Numbered from the stretch's first letter, positions 1 through 7,843 are shown. The stretch is DNA of 37,302 nucleotides from an uncultured Oscillospiraceae bacterium (GCA_900539855.1 UQDO01000019.1:1-37302), one strand, 5' to 3'. Numbers and translations are program-made. Notes: a model not told the origin generated them from the letters alone.

Positions 1-140
1 ATATTTGGAAGTTAACTTCTCTTTTTATTGGGTCACATCATTTTAACACATACAGACAGCATTTTCCTGCATATTTTGTTTGAAACGGCAAACAATATAA
101 TTGTCAGTGATGATTAAAGCGTTTGCAAACTTACTGACCG

Positions 141-171
141 GCGCTCCGGAATACCGGAGCGCTGTTTTTTT
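141..171 (+). terminator. Intrinsic terminator, plus strand
   Basis: A 9-bp GC-rich stem (GCGCTCCGG / CCGGAGCGC, loop AATA) is followed by seven T residues on the plus strand. The minus strand has no T-run, so it ends a rightward transcript arriving from positions 1-140 or from outside the window. No gene is visible in 1-140. Confidence 0.8.
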
Positions 172-178
172 ATGAAAA

Positions 179-2419
179 TCACAGCTTCAACTGCTCGCCC
201 TGCTCCTCAGCAGACGGCAGACTTCCTGCCGCAGGGAGCGATCTTGTACGGTAGCGGTGCGGCTTTAAAAGCATACCCTCGCTGTATTTTACCGCTTCAA
301 GCAGTCGCTGACCTCTTTTCTGTGTCATGACCGCGACACCGCCGTTGTCCTTTGTGGTCTTGGCAGCAAGCGCGGCTGTGGAGACAAGCAGCATGCGGCC
401 TCCGGTCGACCTCATGAGCACCTCACATTCATCGGTCAGGTGCATGATGCTGCAAAGCTCAAATTTATCTGAATACGCCGAAATAAGCTTTTTCCGATTT
501 GTCTTTGTGACGTACGATGACAGCGGCACCTTGGCGACCCTGCCATTATAGAAGAAGAAGAGCAAAAATCCGGAATAATCGCTCGTCACCACCATAGCCA
601 CCGGCTTTTCACCCTCGTCGAAGTCGAGTTTTGCCGGTACGAAATCACCCAATACACTCGCCTTGGTATCATCAAAGTCGTTTGCTCTCGATTTATATAC
701 CTGCTGGCGGTCTGTAAAGAACAATAGCTCTGCGGCGTTGGTCGTTTCGATAGTGGTCACTATCTCGTCGCCGTCCTTGAGCTTCTGCTCACCGCTCATG
801 CGGAGCGACTGCGGTGTGATCTTTTTAAAGTACCCGTCACGGGAGAAGAAAAGCGTTACCGGATAATCCGGCACCTTTTCCTCCTCGACAGTTATCTTAT
901 TTTCCTCAGCCGAGATGAGCTTTGTTTTTCTGTCCTTGCCGTATTTTGAGGAGACCTCCTCAAGCTCTTTTATGATTATTGCAAGCATTTTGCGGCGGCT
1001 GCCGAGTGTGTCCTCAAGCTCCTTAATCTGCTTTTCGAGATTTTCAACATCCTCAAGACGCTTTAAAATGTATTCGCGGTTCAGGTGCCTCAGTTTGATC
1101 TCGGCTACATATTCAGCCTGTATCTCGTCGATGCCGAAGCCTATCATTAGGTTTGGCACGACCTCTTTTTCCTCGACCGTTTCACGGACTATTTTTATCG
1201 CCTTGTCGATATCGAGCAGTATTTTCTGCAGACCTTTGAGCAGATGATACCGGTCGTTTGCCTTCTTAAGGTCAAAGCAAAGCCTGCGCCTTACACATTC
1301 GGTCCTGAACGCCGTCCACTCGGTCAGTATTTCCTTTATGCCGAGCACCATGGGCGAGCCGCCGACAAGTATATTGAAATTGCAGGAAAACGTGTCCTGC
1401 AATGGCGTCATGCGGAACAGCTTCTGCATGAATTTTTCCGGATCGGTGCCTCTTTTGAGGTCGATCGTTATTTTAAGACCGGAAAGGTCAGTTTCGTCGC
1501 GTATATCGCTGACCTCGGTTATTTTCTTCTGCTTGGCAAGCTCGATTATTTTTTCGACTATCGCCTCAATGGTAGTAGTCGGCGGAATTTCGGTTATGTC
1601 AATGCAGTTTGCCGATTTATCATAGCTGTATACCGCCCGTACCTTTACACCTCCGCGCCCGGTCGCGTATATTTTTTCCATTTCCGCGCGGTCGTAAAGC
1701 AGCTCACCGCCGCCCGGAAAATCGGGCGCAGTCAGAAAATCTGCAATGTTTATATCGTTATCCTTTATAAACTCTATTTCGGTTTTGCAGACCTCCCTTA
1801 AGTTAAACGGGCATATGGAGTTTGCCATACCGACGGCAATGCCTGTATTGGCATTGACAAGTATCGACGGGAAGGTTACCGGGAACAGCGTTGGCTCGGT
1901 CATTGTGGCGTCATAGTTATCTACAAAATCGACTGTGTCACGACCGATATCTCTGAACAGCTCGGCGGCTATGGGCGCTAATTTTGCCTCGGTATAACGC
2001 GGTGCGGCATAAGCCATATCGCGCGAATATGCCTTACCCATGTTACCCTTGGACTCAACGTAAGGGTGCAGCAGCGCCTCGTTGCCATCGGTCAGCCTTA
2101 CCATAGTTTCATATATAGCCGCATCGCCGTGCGGATTAAGGCGCATGGTCTGGCCGGCTATATTTGCCGATTTTGTTTTTGCACCGTTCAAAAGTCCCAT
2201 GTTGTACATGGTATAGAGCAGTTTGCGGTGCGACGGCTTGAATCCGTCTATCTCGGGAATGGCACGCGACAGTATAACGCTCATCGCATACGGCATATAG
2301 TTGGTCTCCAGCGTTCTGGTTATGGGCTGTTCGACAACGGTGCCTGCACCGGCTATATATGCGTCCGCCGCACTTACCGGTGCCGCCGCAATTTCCTTGT
2401 TTTTCTTTCTTGGAGCCAT
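179..2419 (-). CDS. parC: DNA topoisomerase IV subunit A (ParC/GyrA family)
   Basis: Breakage-reunion subunit of a type IIA topoisomerase, expected to relax and decatenate DNA with the ParE subunit encoded just upstream. The 746 residues begin with the winged-helix/tower core. The active-site tyrosine is Y142 in APRYTEAKL, and the quinolone-determining stretch is NPHGDAAIYE (96-105). A coiled coil around residues 440-490 and a shortened C-terminal propeller follow. No GyrA box (QRRGGRG) is present, which favours topoisomerase IV over gyrase. The start is set by AAGGAG before ATG at 2419, 28 bp after parE. Two departures from GyrA are visible: the serine normally contacting quinolones is Ala100, and the RDG of the DNA gate is IDG. 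Family is sure; ParC versus divergent GyrA paralog is inferred. Confidence 0.88.
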   Translation of the reverse strand: MAPRKKNKEIAAAPVSAADAYIAGAGTVVEQPITRTLETNYMPYAMSVILSRAIPEIDGFKPSHRKLLYTMYNMGLLNGAKTKSANIAGQTMRLNPHGDAAIYETMVRLTDGNEALLHPYVESKGNMGKAYSRDMAYAAPRYTEAKLAPIAAELFRDIGRDTVDFVDNYDATMTEPTLFPVTFPSILVNANTGIAVGMANSICPFNLREVCKTEIEFIKDNDINIADFLTAPDFPGGGELLYDRAEMEKIYATGRGGVKVRAVYSYDKSANCIDITEIPPTTTIEAIVEKIIELAKQKKITEVSDIRDETDLSGLKITIDLKRGTDPEKFMQKLFRMTPLQDTFSCNFNILVGGSPMVLGIKEILTEWTAFRTECVRRRLCFDLKKANDRYHLLKGLQKILLDIDKAIKIVRETVEEKEVVPNLMIGFGIDEIQAEYVAEIKLRHLNREYILKRLEDVENLEKQIKELEDTLGSRRKMLAIIIKELEEVSSKYGKDRKTKLISAEENKITVEEEKVPDYPVTLFFSRDGYFKKITPQSLRMSGEQKLKDGDEIVTTIETTNAAELLFFTDRQQVYKSRANDFDDTKASVLGDFVPAKLDFDEGEKPVAMVVTSDYSGFLLFFFYNGRVAKVPLSSYVTKTNRKKLISAYSDKFELCSIMHLTDECEVLMRSTGGRMLLVSTAALAAKTTKDNGGVAVMTQKRGQRLLEAVKYSEGMLLKPHRYRTRSLPAAGSLPSAEEQGEQLKL

Positions 2420-2447
2420 TTTACGCTCTCCTTAATTCAAATTTAGA

Positions 2448-4430
2448 TCAGCTTATATCGGCGTCGGCGATATACATATATCCCTTTTCGGTTATTATTT
2501 CCTTGCGTCCGTCGATATTGTCGCCAAGCAGGACGTCAAACATCCTCGCAGTCGCCTCGGCATCCTCCGGCTTTATCTGTATGAGCCTTCTCGTTTCGGG
2601 ATTCATGGTCGTAAGGCTCATCATATCGGGCTGGTTCTCACCGAGACCCTTAGACCGCTGCACCGAATCCGGTGTGCCATCGATCATATTGTTCAGAATA
2701 TCAGCCTTTTCCTTTTCGTCATACGCAAAGTAGGTCTTGTTTTTATAGTTTATCTCATAAAGCGGCGTTTCGGCAATAAACACCTTGCCTGCCTCAATAA
2801 GGGTCGGCACAAGGCGGTAGATCATCGTAAGTATGAGAGTCCTTATCTGGAAGCCGTCCTCATCGGCATCGGTACATATAATGACCTTGTTCCACCTCAG
2901 CTGATTTATGTCAAAATTCGATATATCCTTGTTGGCTTTGCTCTTTACCTCGACTCCGCAGCCGAGCACCTTTATAAGGTTGGTTATTATTTCGCTTTTG
3001 AAAATACGGTCATATTCAGCCTTTAAGCAGTTGAGTATCTTGCCCCTTACCGGGATGACAGCCTGGAATTCAGCCGACCTTGCCAGCTTTACCGAGCCCA
3101 AAGCCGAGTCTCCCTCAACTATGAACAGCTCGCGCTTGTTCACATCGCGGCTGCGGCAATCGACAAACTTGTCAACGCGGCTGAGCATATCGTTGCTTGA
3201 CTGCAGCGTTTTCTTGATATTCAGCCTTTCGCGCTCGCTGCGCTCGCGGCTGCGCTTATTTATAAGCACCTGTCCGGCTATTTTTTCGGCATCGTCGTGA
3301 TTTTCGATAAAATACACCTCAAGCTGATGCCGCAGAAACTCGGTCATTGCGTCGCCTATGAATTTGTTGGTTATGGATTTCTTGGTCTGGTTTTCATATG
3401 ACGTCTGGGTCGAAAACGAGGAAATGCAGAGCACAAGGCACTCCTCAACATCGGCAAATGTTATCTTGCTTTCGTTTTTCTGATACTTGCCGTTTGCTTT
3501 TATATAGTTATCTATCTGATACACAAAAGCGTTCCTGACTGCACGCTCGGGTGAGCCGCCGTGCTCAAGCCAGCTTGAGTTGTGGTAGTATTCCTTCAGC
3601 TGTATCTGATTTGAAAAGCAGACCGCAACATTCATCTTGACCTTGTATTCGGGCTTGTCCTCGCGGTCCCTGCCCTTTTTCTCGGTCTGCCAGAACTGCA
3701 CCGGGGTCAGCCCCTTATCGCCGACCGTTTCGGTCACATAATCCTTTATGCCCTCTGAATAGCAGAACTCATACTGCTCAAACCTTCCGCCGACCTGATC
3801 GCGCAGTATAAACAGCACATTGTCATTTACGACAGCCTGCCGCTTTAAAACATCGGTATAATATTCAAGCGGAATGTTTACATCGGTAAAAACATCAAGG
3901 TCGGGCTTCCAGCGCGTCCTTGTTCCGGTATCCTTGCCCGAATACGGCTCCTTTTTAAGACCGCCTATGTTCTCGCCCTTTTCAAAATGCAGCGTATAGC
4001 GGTATCCGTCACGCTTTATCTCAACATCCATGTATTCCGAGGAATACTGAGTTGAGCAGAGACCAAGTCCGTTCAGTCCCAACGAGAACTCATAGTTCTC
4101 GCCGTCGTTGGTGTTGTATTTTCCTCCGGCGTACATCTCGCAGTACAGAAGCTCCCAGTTGAAGCGGTTTTCCTTAGAGTTAAAGTCGACCGGAGCACCG
4201 CGTCCGAAATCCTGCACCTCTATCGAGTGGTCGGAATATCTTGTTACTATGATCTTCTTACCGTGACCCTCTCTTGCCTCGTCTATAGAGTTCGATATGA
4301 TCTCAAAAACCGAATGCTCGCACCCCTCAAGTCCGTCGGAGCCGAAAATGACCGCCGGTCTTTTTCTTACTCTGTCTGCGCCCTTTAAAGAGGTGATACT
4401 CTCGTTACCGTAATCGGCTTTCTTAGGCAT
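2448..4430 (-). CDS. parE: DNA topoisomerase IV subunit B (ParE/GyrB family)
   Basis: ATPase subunit of the type IIA topoisomerase, partner of the ParC directly downstream. The GHKL ATPase domain is at the N-terminus, with the N-box FEIISNSIDEA and the Mg/ATP motif DFGRGAP. The TOPRIM metal site shows E439 in EGDSALGS and D521/D523/D525 in TDADEDG. Classical GyrB reads EGDSAGGS and TDADVDG, so this is a divergent variant with all acidic ligands kept. The C-terminal QRSKGLGENQPDMM block matches the family. At 660 residues the length is normal for Gram-positive ParE. The start ATG at 4430 follows AAGGATG, and a promoter lies at 4484-4511. The two genes form one transcription unit. Confidence 0.9.
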   Translation of the reverse strand: MPKKADYGNESITSLKGADRVRKRPAVIFGSDGLEGCEHSVFEIISNSIDEAREGHGKKIIVTRYSDHSIEVQDFGRGAPVDFNSKENRFNWELLYCEMYAGGKYNTNDGENYEFSLGLNGLGLCSTQYSSEYMDVEIKRDGYRYTLHFEKGENIGGLKKEPYSGKDTGTRTRWKPDLDVFTDVNIPLEYYTDVLKRQAVVNDNVLFILRDQVGGRFEQYEFCYSEGIKDYVTETVGDKGLTPVQFWQTEKKGRDREDKPEYKVKMNVAVCFSNQIQLKEYYHNSSWLEHGGSPERAVRNAFVYQIDNYIKANGKYQKNESKITFADVEECLVLCISSFSTQTSYENQTKKSITNKFIGDAMTEFLRHQLEVYFIENHDDAEKIAGQVLINKRSRERSERERLNIKKTLQSSNDMLSRVDKFVDCRSRDVNKRELFIVEGDSALGSVKLARSAEFQAVIPVRGKILNCLKAEYDRIFKSEIITNLIKVLGCGVEVKSKANKDISNFDINQLRWNKVIICTDADEDGFQIRTLILTMIYRLVPTLIEAGKVFIAETPLYEINYKNKTYFAYDEKEKADILNNMIDGTPDSVQRSKGLGENQPDMMSLTTMNPETRRLIQIKPEDAEATARMFDVLLGDNIDGRKEIITEKGYMYIADADIS

Positions 4431-4483
4431 TTATCATCATCCTTATATTATTCTTTGCTACATATATCGGCTATCTTATTTAT

Positions 4484-4511
4484 TTTATACCATATATTGT
4501 ATTAAAGTCAA
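4484..4511 (-). promoter_or_regulatory. Sigma-A promoter for parE-parC
   Basis: Reading the minus strand, TTGACT (4506-4511) is followed after 16 nt by TATAAA (4484-4489), about 54 nt before the parE start. It lies in the divergent gap with the VTT gene. Confidence 0.65.
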
Positions 4512-4584
4512 GTGTTTTAAGTTTTTTGAGGTCTTCCGGCATCTTTATTAACAAAATATCCTTTATTTTAGCGTTTATCGGTGG

Positions 4585-4590
4585 TATAAT
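4585..4590 (+). promoter_or_regulatory. Minus-10 box for the VTT gene
   Basis: TATAAT at 4585-4590; the minus-35 region (TTTATT, 17 nt upstream) is weak. Transcription would begin near 4597, downstream of the ATG at 4594. This supports translation from the GTG at 4624. Confidence 0.5.
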
Positions 4591-4623
4591 TAGATGAAAA
4601 GCAGCCTCGGAGGTGGATGTATC

Positions 4624-5355
4624 GTGGAAAATGAGCAGGAAAAGGCTATAAGATCTGGCAGAAAAATATATTACATACTCTCCCTTGCCATATTTTTAGG
4701 GCTTATCGTTCTGGGCTCGGTGCTGCTCGGACCGAAAATACTTGAGGCGGCAAAGGATCCTGACAAATTCAAAAAACTGCTCGGCGGCAGCGGTATAAAA
4801 AGCTATCTTATATTTATCGCCATACAGTTTGTGCAGATAATATTCGCGTTTATTCCGGGAGAATTTATCGAGGTCGGCGCAGGCTATGTATACGGCAGTA
4901 TAAAAGGTCTTATCCTCTGCCTTATCGGTGCGTTTCTTGCCACCGCCGTTATTTTCGGACTGACAAGGATTTTCGGCAAACGGTTCACCGAAATGATAAT
5001 AGGTAAAAAAGACCTGAAAAAGCTTAAATTTTTACATGACGATAAAAAATTAGAGCTGATATTTGCCCTGCTCTACTTTATCCCCGGCACCCCTAAGGAT
5101 CTTCTGACATATTTTGCAGGCGTTACAAAAATAAAATTCGGCACATTCATGCTTATAAGTACCTTCTGCCGCATACCCTCCATCATAACCTCGACCATGG
5201 TCGGAGACGCTATAGGCGAAGAGCGATACCTATATTCGGTCATAGTTTTCGCTATAACCGGAGCGGTCGGTGTCGGAGGCTATTTTCTTTATCATTATCT
5301 GACAAAAAAGCATCAAAAGAACGAACTTCCTGACAGTGACAAAAAAAATAAATGA
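4624..5355 (+). CDS. TVP38/TMEM64 (VTT domain) membrane protein
   Basis: Integral membrane protein of the DedA/VTT superfamily; members have been linked to lipid scrambling and membrane homeostasis, but the substrate here is unknown. A first membrane helix is near residues 15-40. The VTT core follows: a re-entrant FIPGEFIEVGAGYVYG segment, further hydrophobic helices, the YFIPGTPKDLLTYFAG motif, and a final helix before a charged tail. I start it at GTG 4624 because GGAGGTGG (4609-4616) sits 7 nt upstream. The in-frame ATG at 4594 has no ribosome binding site and would lie before the predicted transcription start. The length of about 243 residues is typical. It is transcribed divergently from parE with no functional link visible. 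Confidence 0.85.
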   Translation: MENEQEKAIRSGRKIYYILSLAIFLGLIVLGSVLLGPKILEAAKDPDKFKKLLGGSGIKSYLIFIAIQFVQIIFAFIPGEFIEVGAGYVYGSIKGLILCLIGAFLATAVIFGLTRIFGKRFTEMIIGKKDLKKLKFLHDDKKLELIFALLYFIPGTPKDLLTYFAGVTKIKFGTFMLISTFCRIPSIITSTMVGDAIGEERYLYSVIVFAITGAVGVGGYFLYHYLTKKHQKNELPDSDKKNK

Positions 5356-5380
5356 TTTGTTGTAAATACAACATCATTTT
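5352..5380 (+). repeat. Inverted repeat: terminator or operator
   Basis: ATGA-tt-TGTTGTA / TACAACA-TCAT followed by TTT overlaps the VTT stop codon. The inner TGTTGTA-AA-TACAACA is a perfect 7-bp dyad. It could be an A/T-rich terminator for the VTT gene or an operator just upstream of the Fe-S gene; the sequence does not decide. Confidence 0.5.
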
Positions 5381-5452
5381 GCTATATCTTCTGTTATTAT
5401 AAGCGTGTCGGAAAGCTCCGGCACAATTTAAAATCAAGGAGATAATCAGGCT

Positions 5453-6166
5453 ATGATAAGAAGAATTATTGAGATAAACGAAGAAAAGTGCAACGGCTGC
5501 GGAGCATGTGCGGCAGCATGTCACGAGGGCGCAATAGGCATGGTAAACGGCAAAGCGCGTCTGCTGCGCGACGACTATTGCGACGGTCTTGGCGACTGCC
5601 TGCCGGCTTGTCCCACCGGTGCCATAACCTTTACAGAACGTGAGGCGGCTGAATATGACGCTGCGGCGGTTGCTGCAAAAATGTCAGCCGAAAAGCAGAA
5701 AAAGCCGCACGACACCCCCTGCGGGTGCCCCGGCTCAATGGCAAAGGCAATAAACCGCACGACAGAAAGAGCACAAGGCAGCTGTGATGCGGCTGTCCCG
5801 TCTGAGCTTAATCAATGGCCGGTTCAGATAAAGCTTGTCCCGGCAAGAGCACCGTATTTTGACGGAGCGCATCTGCTTATTTCTGCTGACTGCGCCGCTT
5901 ATGCATACGGCAATTTTCACCGCGAGTTTATAAAAGACCGCATAACACTTATAGGATGCCCAAAGCTCGACGGATGTGATTACAGCGAAAAGCTGACCGA
6001 AATAATAAGGAATAATGATATAAAGAGCGTCACGGTTGTAAGGATGGAGGTTCCGTGCTGCGGCGGCATTGAGAATGCTGCTGTCACAGCCCTCAAAAAC
6101 AGCGGCAAATTCATCCCGTGGCAGGTGGTCACCATATCAACCGACGGAAAACGGTTGAACGGCTGA
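5453..6166 (+). CDS. 4Fe-4S dicluster ferredoxin-like protein
   Basis: Probable electron-transfer or Fe-S protein of 237 residues. The N-terminal bacterial ferredoxin domain has C13-x2-C16-x2-C19-x3-C23. The second site is C43-x5-C49-x3-C53-P, which lacks the usual middle cysteine (CDGLGDCLPACP, a known variant of this family). A variable linker with CGCP follows. The C-terminal domain carries LNQWPVQIKLVP, an ADCAAYAYGNFH segment, GCPKLDGC and EVPCCGG, suggesting extra metal or redox sites. This architecture recurs in anaerobes, usually annotated only as a 4Fe-4S protein. The start ATG follows AAGGAG. The downstream neighbour is an Rrf2/IscR-like regulator, so a link to Fe-S or redox homeostasis is inferred. 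The specific reaction is unknown. Confidence 0.85.
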   Translation: MIRRIIEINEEKCNGCGACAAACHEGAIGMVNGKARLLRDDYCDGLGDCLPACPTGAITFTEREAAEYDAAAVAAKMSAEKQKKPHDTPCGCPGSMAKAINRTTERAQGSCDAAVPSELNQWPVQIKLVPARAPYFDGAHLLISADCAAYAYGNFHREFIKDRITLIGCPKLDGCDYSEKLTEIIRNNDIKSVTVVRMEVPCCGGIENAAVTALKNSGKFIPWQVVTISTDGKRLNG

Positions 6167-6181
6167 TATGCCCGGTACCAC

Positions 6182-6217
6182 TTGAAAACCTACTAAGTAT
6201 ATGTTATTATAGGTTTT
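6182..6217 (+). promoter_or_regulatory. Promoter with dyad operator before the Rrf2 gene
   Basis: TTGAAA (6182-6187) is 17 nt from TATTAT (6205-6210). An 8-bp inverted repeat, AAAACCTA (6185-6192) and TAGGTTTT (6210-6217), brackets the promoter core. Transcription would start near 6217, so the dyad is mostly untranscribed. It therefore looks like a DNA operator, plausibly for Rrf2 autoregulation (inference). Confidence 0.65.
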
Positions 6218-6230
6218 AAGAGGTGGTCTT

Positions 6231-6665
6231 ATGAAAATATCGACCAAAGGACGCTACGCGCTCAGAATGCTGCTTGACCTGAGTATTCACCAGGGCGACG
6301 GATATATAGCACTTGGAGATATTGCGAAACGTCAGGGTATATCTAAAAAATACCTTGAACAGATAGTACCGATACTGAATAAATCAGATATTCTGCGCAC
6401 CAACCGTGGCTTTCAGGGAGGATACAGACTGGCAAAATCGCCTGACAAATACACAGTCGGAGAGATACTGAGACTGACCGAGGGAAGCCTTGCACCTGTC
6501 GCCTGCCTTGACAGAGACTCTGCCGAATGTGAACGTCGTGATGACTGTCTGACGATTTCAGTCTGGGAAGGCTTGTACAAGGTAATAACAGAGTATCTTG
6601 ACGGCATAACGCTGCAGGATATCCTCGACCGACGCCCCGACAGCTCAGATAATTACATTATATAA
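6231..6665 (+). CDS. Rrf2/IscR-family transcriptional regulator
   Basis: DNA-binding regulator of 144 residues. The N-terminal winged helix-turn-helix matches Rrf2 (MKISTKGRYALRMLLDL, then GDIAKRQGISKKYLEQI and the wing RGFQGGYRLAKSP). Three cysteines, C92, C100 and C106, occupy the region where IscR-type members bind a [2Fe-2S] cluster (spacing x7 and x5, close to the x5/x5 of E. coli IscR). It may therefore sense Fe-S status or redox; CymR-type members lack these cysteines. The start ATG has AGAGGTGG upstream. It follows the 4Fe-4S gene by 64 bp with its own promoter and dyad. Target genes are not visible beyond the likely self-control. Confidence 0.88.
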   Translation: MKISTKGRYALRMLLDLSIHQGDGYIALGDIAKRQGISKKYLEQIVPILNKSDILRTNRGFQGGYRLAKSPDKYTVGEILRLTEGSLAPVACLDRDSAECERRDDCLTISVWEGLYKVITEYLDGITLQDILDRRPDSSDNYII

Positions 6666-6752
6666 AATGTAACGTCCGGTCAATTCAAAAGTGATCACGG
6701 TTAATTAAAAGAATATAGTACACGATCAATAAAAGCTATAAGTATTAGATGC

Positions 6753-6783
6753 GCGGCAGGAGGGGTGAACTCCTGCCGCTTTT
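6753..6783 (+). terminator. Intrinsic terminator after the Rrf2 gene
   Basis: A 10-bp perfect stem, GCGGCAGGAG (6753-6762) / CTCCTGCCGC (6770-6779), with a GGGTGAA loop and TTTT. It lies 88 bp past the Rrf2 stop; the 6666-6752 interval shows nothing else. Confidence 0.8.
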
Positions 6784-6798
6784 CATCATATTTTTTCA

Positions 6799-6925
6799 CA
6801 AATAAATTTTAGTTTATGAGCGTAAGGAACCGAAAATCTAATTGTGCATTTGTAGGGAACGAGCCATGTGTCGTTCGGCTCAGTCTGCCAATATTTCATT
6901 ACGCAGATAAACTAAAATTTATTTG
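6799..6925. mobile_element. MITE-like 127-bp element with 27-bp terminal inverted repeats
   Basis: The left end begins CAAATAAATTTTAGTTTAT and ends GCGTAA. The reverse complement of the right end (6899-6925) matches it at 25 of 27 positions. The interior (about 73 bp) has no ORF and carries a small dyad, GAACGA / TCGTTC. The first 57 bp after the initial C recur at 37246-37302 with three differences. No transposase is present, so mobility would depend on one elsewhere. No clear target duplication is seen. Classification as a MITE is inference from structure and repetition. Confidence 0.65.
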
Positions 6926-7022
6926 TTTAAATATTCATTAGAAATGCGGCGAGTGCCGTGTTCCCGTCTTACGTCTGTTAATATGCTAAACTTGCTAAAC
7001 AAAATTTAAAGTTCACATATAT

Positions 7023-7063
7023 AAAAAAACGGCTTGGTGTCATTAATAGTGATACCAAGCCGT
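7023..7063 (-). terminator. Intrinsic terminator of the minus-strand RNA
   Basis: A 10-bp perfect stem, ACGGCTTGGT (7029-7038) / ACCAAGCCGT (7054-7063). On the minus strand it is followed directly by seven U residues (A-run 7023-7029 on plus). There is no T-run in the plus direction. Confidence 0.85.
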
Positions 7064-7376
7064 CCGTATATACTGTTATATACCTAAAACAAGAATTGCT
7101 TATTAAATTACTTATATATAAATTTTTGAGTTTTGGAAGGCGGCTTGCCGCCACTCCGGGATCTTAGTACATCGGACTCACCTTTACCTAAATTTCATTC
7201 TTGCGGAAGTTTTCCCAGATTACTTTTAACATGATTTTGAAAACCACCGTCCTTTTTTAAAGTGCAGTTCCGGTTTGCGTGCTTCAGACCGCACGCGGGC
7301 CGGAATGGAAGATATCATCTGTTTTCATTATCTCCGACCCTCACTTTCTTAGCGGATTTTTCTTTTCCCTTTCTGC
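7023..7376 (-). ncRNA. Structured noncoding RNA of unknown class, about 350 nt
   Basis: No ORF with a ribosome binding site is present, yet a consensus promoter (7383-7411) and a strong terminator delimit a minus-strand transcript. Several helices can be read. A closing helix AAAGUG/CACUUU (7342-7347 with 7259-7264) encloses two hairpins: GGA-GAUA/UAUC-U-UCC (7307-7335) and UUCCGG-GCGUGC/GCACGC-CCGGAA (7268-7305, 3x3 internal loop). GGCGG-CUUG-type hairpin at 7139-7152 follows near the 3' side, then an A/U-rich stretch. It lacks hallmarks of tmRNA, RNase P RNA and SRP RNA, and 6S RNA is found separately downstream. A raiA-motif-like RNA or another large clostridial RNA class is possible, but I cannot assign it. 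Confidence 0.65.
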
Positions 7377-7382
7377 ATCTTT

Positions 7383-7411
7383 ATATTATCATATCTTTTG
7401 TTGTTTGTCAA
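7383..7411 (-). promoter_or_regulatory. Consensus sigma-A promoter for the minus-strand RNA
   Basis: On the minus strand TTGACA (7406-7411), a 17-nt spacer and TATTAT-like TAATAT (7383-7388) predict a start near 7376. A near-perfect promoter with no following ORF is what an abundant RNA gene would show. Confidence 0.8.
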
Positions 7412-7468
7412 TAGTTTATATTAAGAAAAATTATTTTTTATGTTAATATTGTATAAACGTATTTACTG

Positions 7469-7497
7469 TTGACTATTTGTTTAAAATAGGTTAAAAT
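7469..7497 (+). promoter_or_regulatory. Sigma-A promoter for the DUF1292 gene
   Basis: TTGACT (7469-7474), 17-nt spacer, TAAAAT (7492-7497), 38 bp before the start codon. Confidence 0.75.
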
Positions 7498-7535
7498 ATA
7501 TATGTAACATGTGATCAAAGAACGGAGAATTAATT

Positions 7536-7835
7536 ATGGCAGAAGAATACAATCCCGATATAATAACTTTAGAGGATGATGACGGCAAGGAGTACACCTT
7601 CGAGGTACTCGACAGGATAGAGACAGACGAGGCACGCTACATTGCTCTGCTGCCGGTTTATGACAAGCCGGAGGAAATGCTGCAGGACAGCGGTGAGCTT
7701 GTTATACTGAAGGTTGCGGAAGAAAACGGCGAGGAATACTTTGTAGACATTGAGGACGATGCGGAATATGATATGATAGCCGACGCATTTACCGATCGTC
7801 TTCAGGATATTTTTGAAATAGAAGAGGCTGACTAA
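7536..7835 (+). CDS. DUF1292 family protein
   Basis: Small acidic protein of 99 residues, recognised as DUF1292 (YrzB-like) by DIITLEDDDGKEYTFEVLDRIE, an ALLPVYDKPEE segment and an acidic C-terminal tail. In Firmicutes this family is widespread and often sits near alaS/yrrK genes; its function is unknown. It has no membrane segment or metal motif. The start follows GGAG with 8-nt spacing, and a clear promoter lies upstream. Here it stands alone between a divergent noncoding RNA and the 6S RNA gene, not in the usual alaS context. The 6S RNA starts only about 10 nt after its stop codon, so the two may share a transcript. Confidence 0.88.
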   Translation: MAEEYNPDIITLEDDDGKEYTFEVLDRIETDEARYIALLPVYDKPEEMLQDSGELVILKVAEENGEEYFVDIEDDAEYDMIADAFTDRLQDIFEIEEAD

Positions 7836-7843
7836 ATTAATTC

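Noticed and set aside
7023..7376. Minus-strand RNA as tmRNA, RNase P RNA or SRP RNA
   Set aside because: No tRNA-like ends or tag ORF, no GAGGAAAGTCC/ACAGA core of RNase P, and no GGAAGCAGC-type SRP loop.
6666..7535. CRISPR array or phage attachment site in the long gene-free stretch
   Set aside because: No regularly spaced repeats, no integrase, and the only repeats are the two inverted ends of the short element.
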